Part shown: positions 9,617 through 19,791 of the stretch, piece by piece | Layout of the letters: every line of letters starts with the position of its first letter | Numbering within the stretch: the first letter of the stretch is position 1 | NCBI RefSeq assembly: GCF_029633915.1 | Contig: NZ_CP091092.1 | Location: forward strand, 1,054,001-1,118,000 | Reading direction: 5' to 3' | DNA length: 64,000 bases | Source: Methanomicrobium antiquum | GTDB lineage: Archaea > Halobacteriota > Methanomicrobia > Methanomicrobiales > Methanomicrobiaceae | The notes under the pieces: generated by a model | Databases searched by the model: none | Seen by the model: the letters and a program-made list of their open reading frames with translations, nothing else | What the model was told of the DNA's origin: nothing | Made by a program: the position numbers and the translations under genes

Positions 9617-11557
9617 TCAGAGACTACTACCAGCCCTTATCTTTTTTATCTGGTCTCTTAATTTAATCGCCCTTTCAAATTCAAGTGAATTAGCTGCCAT
9701 CTGCATCTCTGATTCAAGTTCAATTAAAAGATTTGGGATCTCTTTTTTTGGCAGGTGTTTTATGTCTGTAAGATCTGCCTCTTTTTCTTTTATTGGTTTA
9801 ATAATTGTTTTTGGATGTATTCCGTGTTTTTTATTGAATTCTATTTGTATCTCACGTCGTCTTTTTGTCTCAGCAATGGCTGATTTCATCGAATCAGTCA
9901 TATTATCGGCATATAAAACCACATAGGATTCTGCATTTCTTGCTGCCCTGCCGATAATCTGAATGAGACTTTTTGCATCCCGCAAAAATCCTTCCTTGTC
10001 TGCATCAAGTATCCCAATAAAACCAACTTCAGGAATATCAAGACCTTCTCTTAAAAGATTGATTCCGACAAGACAGTCAAATTTGCCTAGGCGAAGTTGT
10101 CTTATAATCTCTGTCCTTTCTATTGTTTCAATATCTGAATGGAGGTATCTTGTTTTGATATTTTTTTCAGCTAAAAATTCCGTTAACTCCTCAGCAAGTT
10201 TCTTTGTCAGAGTAGTAATTAAAACACGGTTTTTATTTTTGATTGTCTTTTTTATCTCATTTAAAACATCCTGAGTCTGCCCTTCAACAGGACGTACGAA
10301 AACTTCTGGATCTACAAGGCCTGTGGGACGAATTATTTGCTCAACAAAGCTTTCTGAATGTTCTTTTTCATAAATGCCAGGTGTTGCAGAGACAAATATT
10401 ACATTATGCATATATTCTTCAAATTCCTCAAAGACAAGGGGGCGGTTATCAAATGCAGAAGGCAATCTGAATCCAAAATTGACAAGCGGCTCTTTTCTTG
10501 AACGATCACCATTATACATGCCTCTGACCTGAGGAAGAGTCTGATGACTTTCATCAACGACAAGCAAAAAATCATCAGGGAAATAATCCAGAAGACAAAA
10601 GGGCTTTTCACCTTTTTTCCGGTGATCAAAAAAACGTGAATAGTTTTCAATTCCCTTGCATGAACCTGTCTCCTCTATCATTTCAATATCAAAAAGAGTC
10701 CTTTGACGAAGTCTGTGTGCCTCAAATGGTCCAAGTTCTTTTAATCTTTCCTCAAGCTCTGTTTTTATCTTTGCTATTGCATCTGTTTTGTCATCATCTG
10801 GAATTACATAATGTCTTGCCGGATAAACAAAGAAATAATCCTTAGATTCGATTTTTTCTCCTGTAAGCTTATCAATCTCCAGAATTTTTTCTATTTCATC
10901 ACCAAAAGTTTCAATGCGGATTATGTTGTTAAAATATCCCGGGATGAAATCAATAGTATCTCCTTTTACCCGGAATCTTCCAGGCATTAGTTCAAGATCA
11001 TTTCTCTCGAATAAAATATCCACAAGATTTTTCAAAATATCGGTTCTTTTGATTTTCTCGCCGACATTAATCTCAAAGCCCATATTTTCAAAATTTTCAG
11101 GGTTTCCAAGACCATATATTGCTGAAACAGACGCCACAACAATAACATCTTCTCTTGAGAGAAGAGAGGCTGTTGCAGAAAGTCGCATCTGTTCAATTTT
11201 AGGATTAATCTGGGCATCTTTTTCAATATACTGATCTTTTGAAGGAATATATGATTCAGGCTGATAGTAATCATAGTATGATACAAAATATTCAACCCGG
11301 TTATTTGGAAAAAAGTCTTTAAATTCATTATAAAGCTGTGCGGCAAGTGTTTTATTATGCGCGAGAACAAGTGTGGGTTTTTGAGTGTTCTGAATTACAT
11401 TTGCGATTGTAAAAGTCTTTCCCGAGCCTGTAACTCCCAAAAGAGTCTGAGATTTATAGCCTTTATTAAAGCCATCGGTTAATTTTTTTATTGCATCCGG
11501 TTGTGAACCTTTAGGTTTAAAGTCACTTACAAGATCAAATCCGGTAATATTTTGCAT
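9617..11557 (-). CDS. uvrB: Excinuclease ABC subunit B
   Basis: UvrB is the helicase-like damage-verification subunit of nucleotide excision repair. Visible motifs are the P-loop GVTGSGKT near residue 40, the YYDYYQPE beta-hairpin region near 95, the DEXH-like box VVDESHQT, the C-terminal helicase block QIIGRAARN, and a terminal UVR domain ([24 protein letters not shown]) that contacts UvrC. At 646 residues it is complete. It is the last gene of the uvrA-uvrC-uvrB series, with a 115-bp gap from uvrC. Methanogens are thought to have acquired the Uvr system from bacteria. Confidence 0.97.
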   Translation of the reverse strand: MQNITGFDLVSDFKPKGSQPDAIKKLTDGFNKGYKSQTLLGVTGSGKTFTIANVIQNTQKPTLVLAHNKTLAAQLYNEFKDFFPNNRVEYFVSYYDYYQPESYIPSKDQYIEKDAQINPKIEQMRLSATASLLSREDVIVVASVSAIYGLGNPENFENMGFEINVGEKIKRTDILKNLVDILFERNDLELMPGRFRVKGDTIDFIPGYFNNIIRIETFGDEIEKILEIDKLTGEKIESKDYFFVYPARHYVIPDDDKTDAIAKIKTELEERLKELGPFEAHRLRQRTLFDIEMIEETGSCKGIENYSRFFDHRKKGEKPFCLLDYFPDDFLLVVDESHQTLPQVRGMYNGDRSRKEPLVNFGFRLPSAFDNRPLVFEEFEEYMHNVIFVSATPGIYEKEHSESFVEQIIRPTGLVDPEVFVRPVEGQTQDVLNEIKKTIKNKNRVLITTLTKKLAEELTEFLAEKNIKTRYLHSDIETIERTEIIRQLRLGKFDCLVGINLLREGLDIPEVGFIGILDADKEGFLRDAKSLIQIIGRAARNAESYVVLYADNMTDSMKSAIAETKRRREIQIEFNKKHGIHPKTIIKPIKEKEADLTDIKHLPKKEIPNLLIELESEMQMAANSLEFERAIKLRDQIKKIRAGSSL

Positions 11558-11672
11558 ATCTAAATCCCGTTTTATTTTTTTTTCTTTTAAGGCCTTTTCG
11601 ATTAAATTTTATTAACTATATGAAACATTTATAATTACTTTTCTTGTAAATTCCTGTTTTTGGATTTTTGTT

Positions 11673-13268
11673 TTATTTTATCCTGTAGTTATCTTTAATC
11701 TCTTTTGATTTTAAAAGCCGGTTGTAACTTATAGCAAATCTGTGCGCCTCATCCCGTATCTCCTGAATAAATAAAGAAGCCTTTTCATTTTTTTTAAGAG
11801 GCAGAGGGGAGGAGAATCCTGGAACAAAAATTTCTTCTTCTCTTTTAGCAACTGAAATTATTGGAATTTTTACATTTAACTCATCAAGAGATTTTTTTGC
11901 GGCTGATAACTGACCTTTTCCGCCATCAATAATAATGAGATCAGGAAAATTTAGACCATCGTTTTTAAGTCTAAAATATCGTCTTTTGACAACTTCTGCT
12001 ATTGATGCAAAATCATCAATTTTGTCAACTGTCTTAATTTTAAATCTCCTGTAGTTTCTTTTGTCAGGTTTTCCATATCGAAACTGAACCATTGAACCTA
12101 CCATATTAGTTCCCGAAAGATGTGAAATATCAAAGCATTCTATAATATCAGGATTTTCAGAAAGATGAAGACGCTTTTTTAGTTCTTTTACTTTTATTTC
12201 ACCTCCAAAAAAGACAGATTCAACGTTCTGGTAAACTAAATCCAGAAGAACTTTTTTATCACCTTTTTTGGGAACAGTTATGGTTACTTTTCGTTCTTTT
12301 CTCTCTGTTAAAAACTCATTTAATGCAGAGTCTGTTTCAACAGGCAAAATAAGCTCTGATGGCGGTTCATTTTCTGAATAATACTGAATAATAAACTCTT
12401 CAAGTGAATCTTCGCCTGCATCAAAGACAAACTCCTGTTTATCTGCCAGACAGCCATTGTAAACAGAAAAAAGGATGAGGTAAAAAACACCGTCCCTTAC
12501 TGAGTAATTTATAATGTCTTCATCAGTAAATTTATTCCTGTCCACATGTTGTCTGGTTGCAAGATTTTTTAAGGCTTCAATCTGTTCGCGAAGAACCATT
12601 GCCGCTTCAAAATCAAGTGATTCTGATTTTTCCTTCATTTCCAGCTCAAGAGAATGTATAATCTCTTTAGTATTCCCATTTAGAACAGATTCAGCCTTTC
12701 TAACCTGATTTTTATATTCCTCTTCTGAAATTTTCCCAATGCATGGAGCACTGCAGGTGTCAATGTGTGCTCTGAGACAACCCTTTTTTTTTATTTTTTT
12801 GCAGGATCGGAGTCGAAATATTTTTTTAACTACTGAAAGAAGATAATCACGCTCTCTGGCTGAGACGAAAGGCCCAAAATATTCACCCGAAGCCTCTTTT
12901 TTTCTTGCTATACGAATTGCCGGATATTTTTCATCAGAAATTTTGATATAAGCGTAATTTTTTGAATCTTTTAAATCAATATTATATTTTGGCTGATATC
13001 TCTTGATAAGATTATTCTCAAGAATCAGTGCCTCCACTTCAGTATCGGTTATAATGTAGTCGATTGAATCTATTGATTTTAAAAGTGCTTTTGTCTTTAA
13101 ATCAGTAATGGTTCTGTTAAAGTAGCTTGAAACCCTTTTTTTCAGATTTTTTGCTTTACCTACATAGATTACATTGCCTTTGTTATCTTTATAGAGATAA
13201 CAGCCGGGATTATCAGGTATAAGCGAAAGGTCAGGCATAAATAACATTGTTTGGATTTTAGTCTTCAA
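11673..13268 (-). CDS. uvrC: Excinuclease ABC subunit C
   Basis: UvrC makes both incisions flanking a DNA lesion. The N-terminal GIY-YIG-type nuclease is seen in IPDNPGCYLYKD and VIYVGKAKNLKKRV (residues 17-50). A Cys cluster follows (RSCKKIKKKGCLRAHIDTCSAPC), then a UVR motif near residue 210, and the RNase H-like endonuclease with IECFDISHLSG and DLIIIDGGKGQL. The protein stops after AHRFAISYNRLL and a short tail. At 531 residues it therefore lacks the C-terminal tandem helix-hairpin-helix domain that many bacterial UvrC proteins (around 600 residues) carry. The start could also be the ATG at residue 8 or 11. It lies between uvrA (54 bp upstream) and uvrB. Confidence 0.95.
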   Translation of the reverse strand: MKTKIQTMLFMPDLSLIPDNPGCYLYKDNKGNVIYVGKAKNLKKRVSSYFNRTITDLKTKALLKSIDSIDYIITDTEVEALILENNLIKRYQPKYNIDLKDSKNYAYIKISDEKYPAIRIARKKEASGEYFGPFVSARERDYLLSVVKKIFRLRSCKKIKKKGCLRAHIDTCSAPCIGKISEEEYKNQVRKAESVLNGNTKEIIHSLELEMKEKSESLDFEAAMVLREQIEALKNLATRQHVDRNKFTDEDIINYSVRDGVFYLILFSVYNGCLADKQEFVFDAGEDSLEEFIIQYYSENEPPSELILPVETDSALNEFLTERKERKVTITVPKKGDKKVLLDLVYQNVESVFFGGEIKVKELKKRLHLSENPDIIECFDISHLSGTNMVGSMVQFRYGKPDKRNYRRFKIKTVDKIDDFASIAEVVKRRYFRLKNDGLNFPDLIIIDGGKGQLSAAKKSLDELNVKIPIISVAKREEEIFVPGFSSPLPLKKNEKASLFIQEIRDEAHRFAISYNRLLKSKEIKDNYRIK

Positions 13269-13322
13269 ATATTTTATTTTCCAATTTTCAAATTATAGAT
13301 TATTTATTTTTGATTCTATAAT

Positions 13323-16130
13323 TTATTTTATTAAGAGTGGTGAAAGGAATTGTCCTGTAAAACTTTTTTTATTTCCGGCTACTTCTTCAGGCGTTCCTGC
13401 TGCGATGATTTCTCCTCCCTTATCTCCTCCTTCAGGACCGAGATCGATTATATGATCAGCCGATTTAATAACATCTAGGTTATGCTCTATCACTACGACA
13501 GTATTTCCCTTTTCAACTAAAGAGTTTAAAACACCTATCAATTTTTTCACATCGTGAAAATGAAGACCTGTTGTTGGCTCATCAAGAAGATATATGGTCT
13601 GTCCGGTTGATCTTTTTGAAAGTTCACGTGTTATTTTAATTCGTTGAGCCTCTCCGCCCGAAAGAGTGGTTGAACTCTGTCCAAGTTTTAAATAACCAAG
13701 TCCGACTTTACATAATGTTTCAAGTTTGTTTTTAACAGACGGAATATTCTGAAAAATCTCATAGGCTTCTTCAACTGTCATATCCAGAACATCAGCTATG
13801 GATTTTCCCTTATATTTGACTTCAAGTGTTTCGGCATTATATCTTTTTCCTTTACACTCTTCACATTCTACATAAACATCAGGGAGGAAGTTCATCTCTA
13901 TCTTTATTAGGCCGTCTCCACTACAGGCTTCGCATCGTCCTCCTTTAACATTGAAAGAAAACCTCCCGGGTTTATATCCTCTAATTTTAGCCTCTTTTGT
14001 CTCTGCAAAGATGTTTCTGATATCATCAAAAACTTTCGTGTAAGTTGCCGGATTTGATCGGGGTGTCCTTCCAATTGGGCTTTGATCAATTACAATTACC
14101 TTGTCAACAGGATTATCAAAGCTGAGTTCTTCAAATTTTCCAGACTCTGTTTGTGATTTGTTGACCTCTTTCATAAGAGCACGATATAGCGTGTCATAAA
14201 TAAGTGTGGATTTTCCGCTTCCGGAAACTCCTGTAACAGCCGTGAATACACCGAGTGGAATGTCTGCGTCAATTGATTTTAAGTTGTTTTCGGAACAGCC
14301 TTTGATATGAATAAAAGACTCAGAAATCCGTCTTTTTGTAGGAACGTTTATTTTCTCTTTCCCTGACATATACATTCCTGTGATTGAAGACGGGTCTTTT
14401 TCTATTTCATCAGGTGTTCCTATTGATACGATATATCCGCCATGGACTCCTGCACCAGGGCCTATATCAACAACATAGTCTGCTTTTCTTATTGTATCTT
14501 CGTCATGTTCCACGACAACAAGCGTGTTTCCAAGATCACGAAGTTTTTGCAGAGTTTCAATAAGTTTATGGTTATCGCGCTGATGAAGGCCGATTGAGGG
14601 TTCATCAAGGACATACAAAACGCCCATTAAATTAGAACCAATTTGTGTTGCAAGACGAATTCTCTGTGCCTCGCCTCCGGAAAGAGTTCCGGAATTTCTT
14701 GAAAGTGTAAGGTAGCCAAGTCCTACCTCCTCAAGAAATTTCAGCCGTGATTTTATCTCTTTTAAAACCTGTTTTGCTATTTCTGCATCTTTTTCATTCA
14801 GTTCAATATTTTGAAAGAAACTCAAACATGAAGATATTGATAAGTCAGTAATATCAATTATTGATTTATCTGCAATTTTAACAGAAAGTGCCTTGTCGCT
14901 AAGCCTTTTCCCACTACATTTTTGACAGGGAGAGACTCTCATAAATTTTTCAAGCTCTTTTTTACGGTATTCAGATTTTGTCTGGCAGTAAAGCCTTGAG
15001 GCCTGTGGCAAAAGCCCCTCCCATTTTCCGTTGTGAGACCAGGAAGTTTCGCCACCTTTCATACTCATATTGAATTTTATTGTATCATCTGAGCCATACA
15101 TCAGGGCTTTGTACTGGTTTTTTGTAAGATTTTTAACAGGAGTAAAGATATCAAATCCATAATGTTTCGCTACTGCCGCCAGATACTGAACACGATAGCC
15201 GTCTAAGAAATTTCTGTAAGTTGCGACAGCACCTTCTGATAATGATTTGGTTTTGTCAGGGATTATTAAATCCGGATCAAACTCCATTTTTATCCCTAGT
15301 CCGTTGCATTCAGGACATGCCCCAAAAGGACTGTTAAACGAAAACATTCTCGGCTGTAGCTCATCATAGGAAAAACCACAAACAGGGCATGCCATTTTTG
15401 AGGAGTAACTCTTTTCAAAGCCGCTCTCAGATAAAGCGATTACAAGGCCTTCGGAATTATTAACAGCAGATTCTACTGCTTCAACAAGTCTAAAACGATC
15501 TTCAGATGGATTTAACCTGTCGATTACGATGTCAATGTCGTGCTTTACATAGCGTTTCAAATCAATCTCCTCATCTGTTCTGACAATATTTCCATCAACC
15601 CTGGCCCTTGTATAACCCTGATTGTTCAGACTTCTCAGTACATGCTGATATGTTCCTTTTTTCTGACGTATTACAGGAGATAAGATTGTAACTGATTCTG
15701 AAAAATCAGATTCTATACTATCAGATATTTTTTCGGGTGATCTTGATTCGATTACAATATTATGCTTAGGACAGAATGGCAGACCTATGCGTGCATAGAG
15801 AAGGCGCAGATAGTCATAAATTTCTGTTACGGTCCCAACTGTACTTCGCGGATTTTTAGATGTTGTTTTCTGCTCTATTGATATTGCAGGAGATAGTCCG
15901 TCTATAGAGTCAACATCCGGTTTATTCATAAGGCCGAGAAACTGCCTTGCGTATGCTGATAATGATTCTACATACCTTCTCTGACCTTCTGCATAGATTG
16001 TATCAAAAGCAAGTGTTGACTTGCCTGATCCTGATACGCCCGTAATAACAATTAGTCTGTCTCTTGGAAGTTCAAGGGAAATATTCTTTAAATTGTGCTC
16101 CCTTGCACCCCGTATTTTTATTGTGTCCAT
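13323..16130 (-). CDS. uvrA: Excinuclease ABC subunit A
   Basis: UvrA is the dimeric ATPase that first recognises distorted DNA and loads UvrB. The 935-residue protein has two ABC ATPase modules with Walker [10 protein letters not shown] (residues about 31-39 and again near 630) and signature motifs [12 protein letters not shown] and [12 protein letters not shown]. Two zinc modules are visible: [16 protein letters not shown]...CPECNGLG, and [14 protein letters not shown]...CEECKGKRY. Length and motifs are those of intact bacterial-type UvrA. It is the first gene of the uvrACB series and is divergent from the DNA glycosylase gene across a 310-bp gap, which suggests a DNA-repair island. Confidence 0.97.
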   Translation of the reverse strand: MDTIKIRGAREHNLKNISLELPRDRLIVITGVSGSGKSTLAFDTIYAEGQRRYVESLSAYARQFLGLMNKPDVDSIDGLSPAISIEQKTTSKNPRSTVGTVTEIYDYLRLLYARIGLPFCPKHNIVIESRSPEKISDSIESDFSESVTILSPVIRQKKGTYQHVLRSLNNQGYTRARVDGNIVRTDEEIDLKRYVKHDIDIVIDRLNPSEDRFRLVEAVESAVNNSEGLVIALSESGFEKSYSSKMACPVCGFSYDELQPRMFSFNSPFGACPECNGLGIKMEFDPDLIIPDKTKSLSEGAVATYRNFLDGYRVQYLAAVAKHYGFDIFTPVKNLTKNQYKALMYGSDDTIKFNMSMKGGETSWSHNGKWEGLLPQASRLYCQTKSEYRKKELEKFMRVSPCQKCSGKRLSDKALSVKIADKSIIDITDLSISSCLSFFQNIELNEKDAEIAKQVLKEIKSRLKFLEEVGLGYLTLSRNSGTLSGGEAQRIRLATQIGSNLMGVLYVLDEPSIGLHQRDNHKLIETLQKLRDLGNTLVVVEHDEDTIRKADYVVDIGPGAGVHGGYIVSIGTPDEIEKDPSSITGMYMSGKEKINVPTKRRISESFIHIKGCSENNLKSIDADIPLGVFTAVTGVSGSGKSTLIYDTLYRALMKEVNKSQTESGKFEELSFDNPVDKVIVIDQSPIGRTPRSNPATYTKVFDDIRNIFAETKEAKIRGYKPGRFSFNVKGGRCEACSGDGLIKIEMNFLPDVYVECEECKGKRYNAETLEVKYKGKSIADVLDMTVEEAYEIFQNIPSVKNKLETLCKVGLGYLKLGQSSTTLSGGEAQRIKITRELSKRSTGQTIYLLDEPTTGLHFHDVKKLIGVLNSLVEKGNTVVVIEHNLDVIKSADHIIDLGPEGGDKGGEIIAAGTPEEVAGNKKSFTGQFLSPLLIK

Positions 16131-16441
16131 TTTCTGCTATCAGAAATCTATCTGATTCTTCATATAAATGAGTATACAGGCATGCGGGGTGAAAGTGATA
16201 ACCGGTATTTTGCAAATTTTAAATCCCTCTTGACAATTTCTAATACCTTAAAGTGATTTGTTCTCCAAAATTAAGCATTACGAAATTTTAAGCAGTTATA
16301 TTGATGCTGAATAATTTTAACAATTGATAATTTAGCACTGAAGATTTAGCACATCACAGTTTATAACCCAACATTTTAATACTGAATATTTAATGCCCAA
16401 AACAATTATCTACAAAATCTTTTAATCATATATGTTATTCA
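16131..16441. other. Intergenic region between divergent repair genes
   Basis: This 311-bp AT-rich stretch separates uvrA (minus) from the DNA glycosylase gene (plus). It must hold both promoters. A short direct repeat (ATTTAGCACTGAA and ATTTAGCAC) lies near 16331-16352. I see no RNA gene or reading frame. Confidence 0.5.
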
Positions 16442-16954
16442 ATGAATGAATTTAAATGTGGACTTTTACCGGTAGCAGGCATTGAACCTGTAATTCTGAT
16501 TTTAGGGAGTTTTCCCGGAATTATGTCTTTAGAAAAAAATGAGTACTATGGAAATCCAAACAATCATTTCTGGAAAATTATTGAAGCTGTTTTTGGAATA
16601 AACCGGAATTTATCTTATGATAAAAAAATACTAAATCTGAAATCAAAGGGGATTTCTCTTTGGGATTCTGCTTCAGAGTGTAGAAGAAAAGGAAGTAACG
16701 ACAGCACAATGACTGATATAATCCCAAATGATATTACCTCTTTTCTTAAAAATAACAGGACAATAAGAGTTGTTGCTTTAAATGGAATAACAGGTGCAGG
16801 AAAAATATTCAAAAAGCACAATCCTGATTTTTCTGATTTATTTCCGTATGTGACTGTAATTATTCTTCCATCTTCAAGTGCTGCAAATGCAAAGATCAGC
16901 CCTGAACAAAAGATTCAGCAATGGAAAGTGCTGAATAATTATCTATTAGAATAA
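16442..16954 (+). CDS. Family-6 type uracil/hypoxanthine-DNA glycosylase (COG3663, HDG-like)
   Basis: The 170-residue protein has the signature of the UDG superfamily HDG branch. Motif 1 is ILGSFPGIMSLEKNEYYGNP followed by NNHFWKII (residues about 22-50), and the NP-NHFW Asn is the likely catalytic residue. Motif 2 is visible as ILPSSSAANA near residue 140. Characterised relatives, including one from Methanosarcina barkeri, excise hypoxanthine from deaminated adenine in DNA. Length matches the family. Its place opposite uvrA supports a repair role. Hypoxanthine as substrate is inferred from the family; uracil or another deaminated base is possible. Confidence 0.82.
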   Translation: MNEFKCGLLPVAGIEPVILILGSFPGIMSLEKNEYYGNPNNHFWKIIEAVFGINRNLSYDKKILNLKSKGISLWDSASECRRKGSNDSTMTDIIPNDITSFLKNNRTIRVVALNGITGAGKIFKKHNPDFSDLFPYVTVIILPSSSAANAKISPEQKIQQWKVLNNYLLE

Positions 16955-17070
16955 AAAGAATTAGAATAATGAGAATTATCTTTTTCGATTTTTAGGACTA
17001 TACCGGCCTTTTTTTATTCCTGATTAAATTCCAAGTCAGTTTAAATGGAATTGGAACACATTATTTTTTT

Positions 17071-17089
17071 ATAAGGAGGAATTTAAATT
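17071..17089 (+). promoter_or_regulatory. Strong Shine-Dalgarno in front of a non-ATG start (ATT)
   Basis: GGAGG at 17075-17079 is followed after seven bases by ATT (17087-17089), which opens the frame of the peroxiredoxin. An in-frame TAA at 17084-17086 excludes a start further upstream. The first ATG is 60 bases further on and would remove the first strand of the fold. Confidence 0.7.
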
Positions 17090-17560
17090 ACAGACCTGTC
17101 TATACTCAAACCAGGAGACAATGCACCTGACTTTTGTCTTTATGATATGAATAACAGTGAAATTTGTCTTTCTGTTTTTAAAGGGAAAAGAATTGTCTTA
17201 TATTTTTATCCTAAAGATAATACATCTGCCTGCACAAAAGAGGCTGTTTCCTTCACAGAAAAGGATAATAAATTTGGAGAGCATAACGCCGTCATAATTG
17301 GAATAAGTCCAGATTCCTGCGAAAGTCACAAAAAATTTTCAGAGAAGCATAACCTGTCAGTTATACTTCTTTCAGACCCTGAACATAAAGTACTTGATTC
17401 GTATGGCGTCTGGAAGCTGAAGAAAATGTATGGCCGTGAATATATGGGTGTTGAGAGAACTACTTTTCTTATATCTGAAACCGGAAAAATTGAATTCATC
17501 TGGAGAAAAGTCCGGGTTAAAGGACATGTTGAAGAAGTTCTGGAAAAATTAATTTCTTAA
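17087..17560 (+). CDS. bcp: Peroxiredoxin of the Bcp/PrxQ type, apparent ATT start
   Basis: The protein reduces peroxides in the cytoplasm through a peroxidatic Cys. The core motif is YFYPKDNTSACTKEAVSFTE, whose Cys is the peroxidatic residue. The Cys five residues later, found in many Bcp proteins as the resolving Cys, is Val here, so this may be a 1-Cys or atypical enzyme; another Cys follows in PDSCESHKKF. From the ATT the protein starts (M)TDLSILKPGDNAPDFCLYD, the usual PrxQ N terminus with PGDxAPDF. Starting at the first ATG would delete this. Length from ATT is 157 residues, normal for the family. Alternative starts are CTG at 17096 or the ATG at 17147. A palindromic repeat begins right after the stop. 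Confidence 0.82.
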   Translation: MTDLSILKPGDNAPDFCLYDMNNSEICLSVFKGKRIVLYFYPKDNTSACTKEAVSFTEKDNKFGEHNAVIIGISPDSCESHKKFSEKHNLSVILLSDPEHKVLDSYGVWKLKKMYGREYMGVERTTFLISETGKIEFIWRKVRVKGHVEEVLEKLIS

Positions 17561-17564
17561 AAAA

Positions 17565-17739
17565 CGTTCATGAAACAAATTTTTCATGGACTTTTTAATG
17601 AAAACATCCATGAAATTATATTTCATGCACCGGTTTCATGTAAGTTACGAAGTAACTTTCATGTAAAACGCACATGATGAGCGTTTTTCATCACACAAAA
17701 AGTGATGAAAGTTTATCAGGAATTTTGACTTTCATAGCA
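17565..17739 (+). repeat. Modular palindromic repeat, full-length copy A
   Basis: This element begins 5 bp after the peroxiredoxin stop. It has a leading hairpin (CATGAAAC...TTTTCATG, 17569-17588), module 1 CATGAAATTATATTTCATG (17609-17627), module 2 with stem AAGTTAC-GAA-GTAACTT inside CATG ends (17637-17663), module 3 with stem TTTCATCAC...GTGATGAAA (17686-17710), and a closing motif ATCAGGAATTTTGACTTTCA with TAGCA. The same order is found at 48749-48885 and, inverted, at 62708-62850. No coding potential is seen. Confidence 0.85.
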
Positions 17740-17820
17740 AATATAACAATCATCTTTCTATTTTTATCCGGTTCCCAAATGTCTGAATTTAGATACTAAA
17801 ACAATTTAAATCGAAATTAT

Positions 17821-18799
17821 GGCCTTGTAGAAATCCTCTTGTAGAATAGCGACCGAAAGATCGATCGTACAGGAACTCCAACATTATTTAACCACAAATA
17901 AACGAGGAGTTCCCAATTAAATGTCGCAGAACAGGTACATCAATCTTGTGAAAATCTCTCAGGAGATCATAAAAGAATCAAGAGTACCTCTTCGTTCATC
18001 TATTTTTTCTAAAAAGAAATTTAATCAGCATCAGCTTCTTTCACTAATCATTCTAAAAGAAGAAATTGGAATTGATTATCGTGATTTCTGCGATATTTTA
18101 GAGATTTTAACACCAATAAGAGAATTATTGGATTTAAAAGAAATACCTCATTTCACTACTCTTCATAAATTTTTCACACGGTTTTCCGGACTTCTATTTA
18201 ACAGAATTCTTGCGAAAACAATTAGAAAATTGTTGCAGAAGGGAACCCAAATCCCGGTTACATCAATTGATGCCACCGGATTTACTAGTGCTTATGCTAG
18301 TCATTACTATTCAAACAGGATTGGTAAAACGCGTAAAACTTTTGTAAAAACGTCAATAGCGGTTGATTCCAAGAGTTTGCTGATCTTGGGATGGAAGTTC
18401 TCAAAAAATCCTGTGAATGATCGAAGACATGCAAAATCATTGATTAATCAGACACAAAGAGTTACAAAAAGCCAGTGTTTTACGATGGATAAAGGATACG
18501 ATGCAGAATGGCTGCATGAATATATTAGAGATTCTATCGGGGCCGATTCACAAATTCCTGTAAGAAAATGGGGTGGAATGATTCACTCTGGAAAATACAG
18601 ATTTGAGATGTTTGATAACCTTGATCGAGAAAAATATGGGCAAAGGAATCTTGTAGAATGCGCCTTTTCAATGATTAAAAGGAAATATGGGGATACTCTA
18701 CGTTCAAGAAAATACTATAATCAGCTTAAGGAAATCAAAATCAGGATAGTTCTTCACAACATGTTGCTTGAAAAATGTGAATAGGTTTTCTACAGAGCC
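17821..18799 (+). mobile_element. IS5-family insertion sequence, ISH1-like, complete with 8-bp target duplication
   Basis: Imperfect terminal inverted repeats are GGCCTTGTAGAAATCCT at the left and, read inwards, GGCTCTGTAGAAAACCT at the right (14 of 17 matches). They are flanked by direct repeats GAAATTAT at 17813-17820 and 18800-18807. The 979-bp element encodes one transposase. An 8-bp duplication and a size near 1 kb fit the ISH1 group of IS5. Intact ends, an intact gene and perfect target duplications suggest a recent insertion that may still be active. It sits between a palindromic repeat and tRNA-Leu. Confidence 0.9.
17921..18784 (+). CDS. IS5-family (ISH1 group) DDE transposase
   Basis: The 287-residue protein has an N-terminal all-helical region (LSLIILKEEIGIDYRDFCDIL) and an RNase H-fold DDE domain. 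The first catalytic Asp is in TSIDATGFTSAYAS, the second in FTMDKGYDAEWL, and the Glu in NLVECAFSMIKRKYGD (a Y-2R-3E-6K like block). The motif set is that of the IS4/IS5 superfamily. It is uninterrupted and occupies most of the IS, with about 100 bp of leader that contains the left terminal repeat. A GAGG-like RBS (AACGAGGAG) precedes the ATG. Confidence 0.9.
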   Translation: MSQNRYINLVKISQEIIKESRVPLRSSIFSKKKFNQHQLLSLIILKEEIGIDYRDFCDILEILTPIRELLDLKEIPHFTTLHKFFTRFSGLLFNRILAKTIRKLLQKGTQIPVTSIDATGFTSAYASHYYSNRIGKTRKTFVKTSIAVDSKSLLILGWKFSKNPVNDRRHAKSLINQTQRVTKSQCFTMDKGYDAEWLHEYIRDSIGADSQIPVRKWGGMIHSGKYRFEMFDNLDREKYGQRNLVECAFSMIKRKYGDTLRSRKYYNQLKEIKIRIVLHNMLLEKCE

Positions 18800-18850
18800 G
18801 AAATTATACAAAAAACATCAGAAATTCATCAAAAAAGTTCGCAATTAAAT

Positions 18851-18934
18851 GCGAGGGAAGGGATTCGAACCCTCGAATACCTACGTAACAAGGCCCTCAA
18901 CCTTGCGCCTTTGACCTGGCTCGGCAACCCTCGC
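18851..18934 (-). tRNA. tRNA-Leu (anticodon GAG)
   Basis: The minus strand folds as an 84-nt class II tRNA. The acceptor stem is GCGAGGG/CCCTCGC, the anticodon arm is CAAGG-TTGAGGG-CCTTG giving anticodon GAG, there is a long variable arm around TTACGTAGGTAT, and the T arm is CGAGGGTTCGAATCCCT. The long variable arm and GAG anticodon identify a leucine tRNA for CUC/CUU codons. No intron is seen and the 3' CCA is not encoded. The IS upstream inserted about 50 bp from its 3' end without damaging it. Confidence 0.96.
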
Positions 18935-19126
18935 CTGTGTTACCCTAATAACAATGATCTTTTAACTAAAATAGCTTCCGATTTATTGCTGGCAAAAAGA
19001 GATTTATAAAAATATTAAGTTTTAAATTTCAAATCAGAGTTGAAATTATCGAGTTTTATTTCTTATAATATATCTAATAAATAACATCGGGCAAAAAGAA
19101 CAGTAAAACCTACTGCAAAATAAATG

Positions 19127-19135
19127 TATATATAT
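19127..19135 (+). promoter_or_regulatory. TATA box for the ACT-domain regulator gene
   Basis: TATATATAT is centred about 29 bp upstream of the ATG at 19160. That is the archaeal TATA-to-start spacing for a leaderless or very short-leader transcript. An in-frame ATG at 19124 overlaps this box and is therefore unlikely to be translated. Confidence 0.55.
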
Positions 19136-19159
19136 GTGCATAAATGTAAACAATCTAAC

Positions 19160-19660
19160 ATGTGGGCTGCTATATTAGAAAAATTTTCAGACTCACCTTC
19201 GCAGACAATAATCATCAGATTTCTGCTGGAAAATGGTTTTGGCGTAAATGAGGAGGGAAGGATAGTATGCAACGGAATTGAGATTCCTGCAACACATATC
19301 GGAAAAGTTACCAAAACTGACAGAAGGGTAGTTGACGCAACCGCAAAAAGAATTTTAGCTATTCCTCAGATCAAAGAGATTTTCATGAATCTGCGCGCAA
19401 CTCCCGATCTTTCAAATGTCGCCGAGCATATGGGGCTTTCAGTTATAACTATCTATCCGAAAGATGCTGGTCAGAAAGGAATTGTTGGCGCCGCCGTTGA
19501 AGTTCTTAGCAGATTTGATCTGTCAATAAGGCAAATCTTTGTTACTGATTCTCAGTTGTCAGAAGATCCAAAACTTGTAATAATCGTTGAAAAAAATCCG
19601 CCTGCAATAGTATATGAAGAGCTAAGACAACTTCCACAGATAAGAAAAATTATAATTTAA
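19160..19660 (+). CDS. Predicted amino-acid metabolism regulator with ACT domain (COG2150)
   Basis: The protein has 166 residues from the preferred ATG. The N-terminal half resembles an HTH unit (FLLENGFGVNEEGRIVCNGI, HIGKVTKTDRRVVDATAKRI) and the C-terminal half is an ACT-like fold (GLSVITIYPKDAGQKGIVGA...PKLVIIVEKNP). ACT domains bind small ligands, often amino acids. The family is conserved in methanogens and predicted to regulate amino-acid metabolism; no target is evident nearby. The start was chosen because a TATA box overlaps the upstream in-frame ATG and the family begins near MWAAI. It stands alone, with convergent orientation to the HD-domain operon. Confidence 0.78.
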   Translation: MWAAILEKFSDSPSQTIIIRFLLENGFGVNEEGRIVCNGIEIPATHIGKVTKTDRRVVDATAKRILAIPQIKEIFMNLRATPDLSNVAEHMGLSVITIYPKDAGQKGIVGAAVEVLSRFDLSIRQIFVTDSQLSEDPKLVIIVEKNPPAIVYEELRQLPQIRKIII

Positions 19661-19791
19661 ACCTGTGAATTAAAATTAAAGCTAAAATAATAATATAAGA
19701 TTAAAGACTGAAATTATTATTATTTATGAAGTAGATTTTTTTTTTAAAAAGGGTATAAATAATTCTTAAGTTAATTTTTTCTGCTTCCTGT

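Noticed and set aside
19124-19159. Upstream ATG for the ACT-domain gene
   Set aside because: It overlaps the best TATA box; the added residues are not typical of the family.
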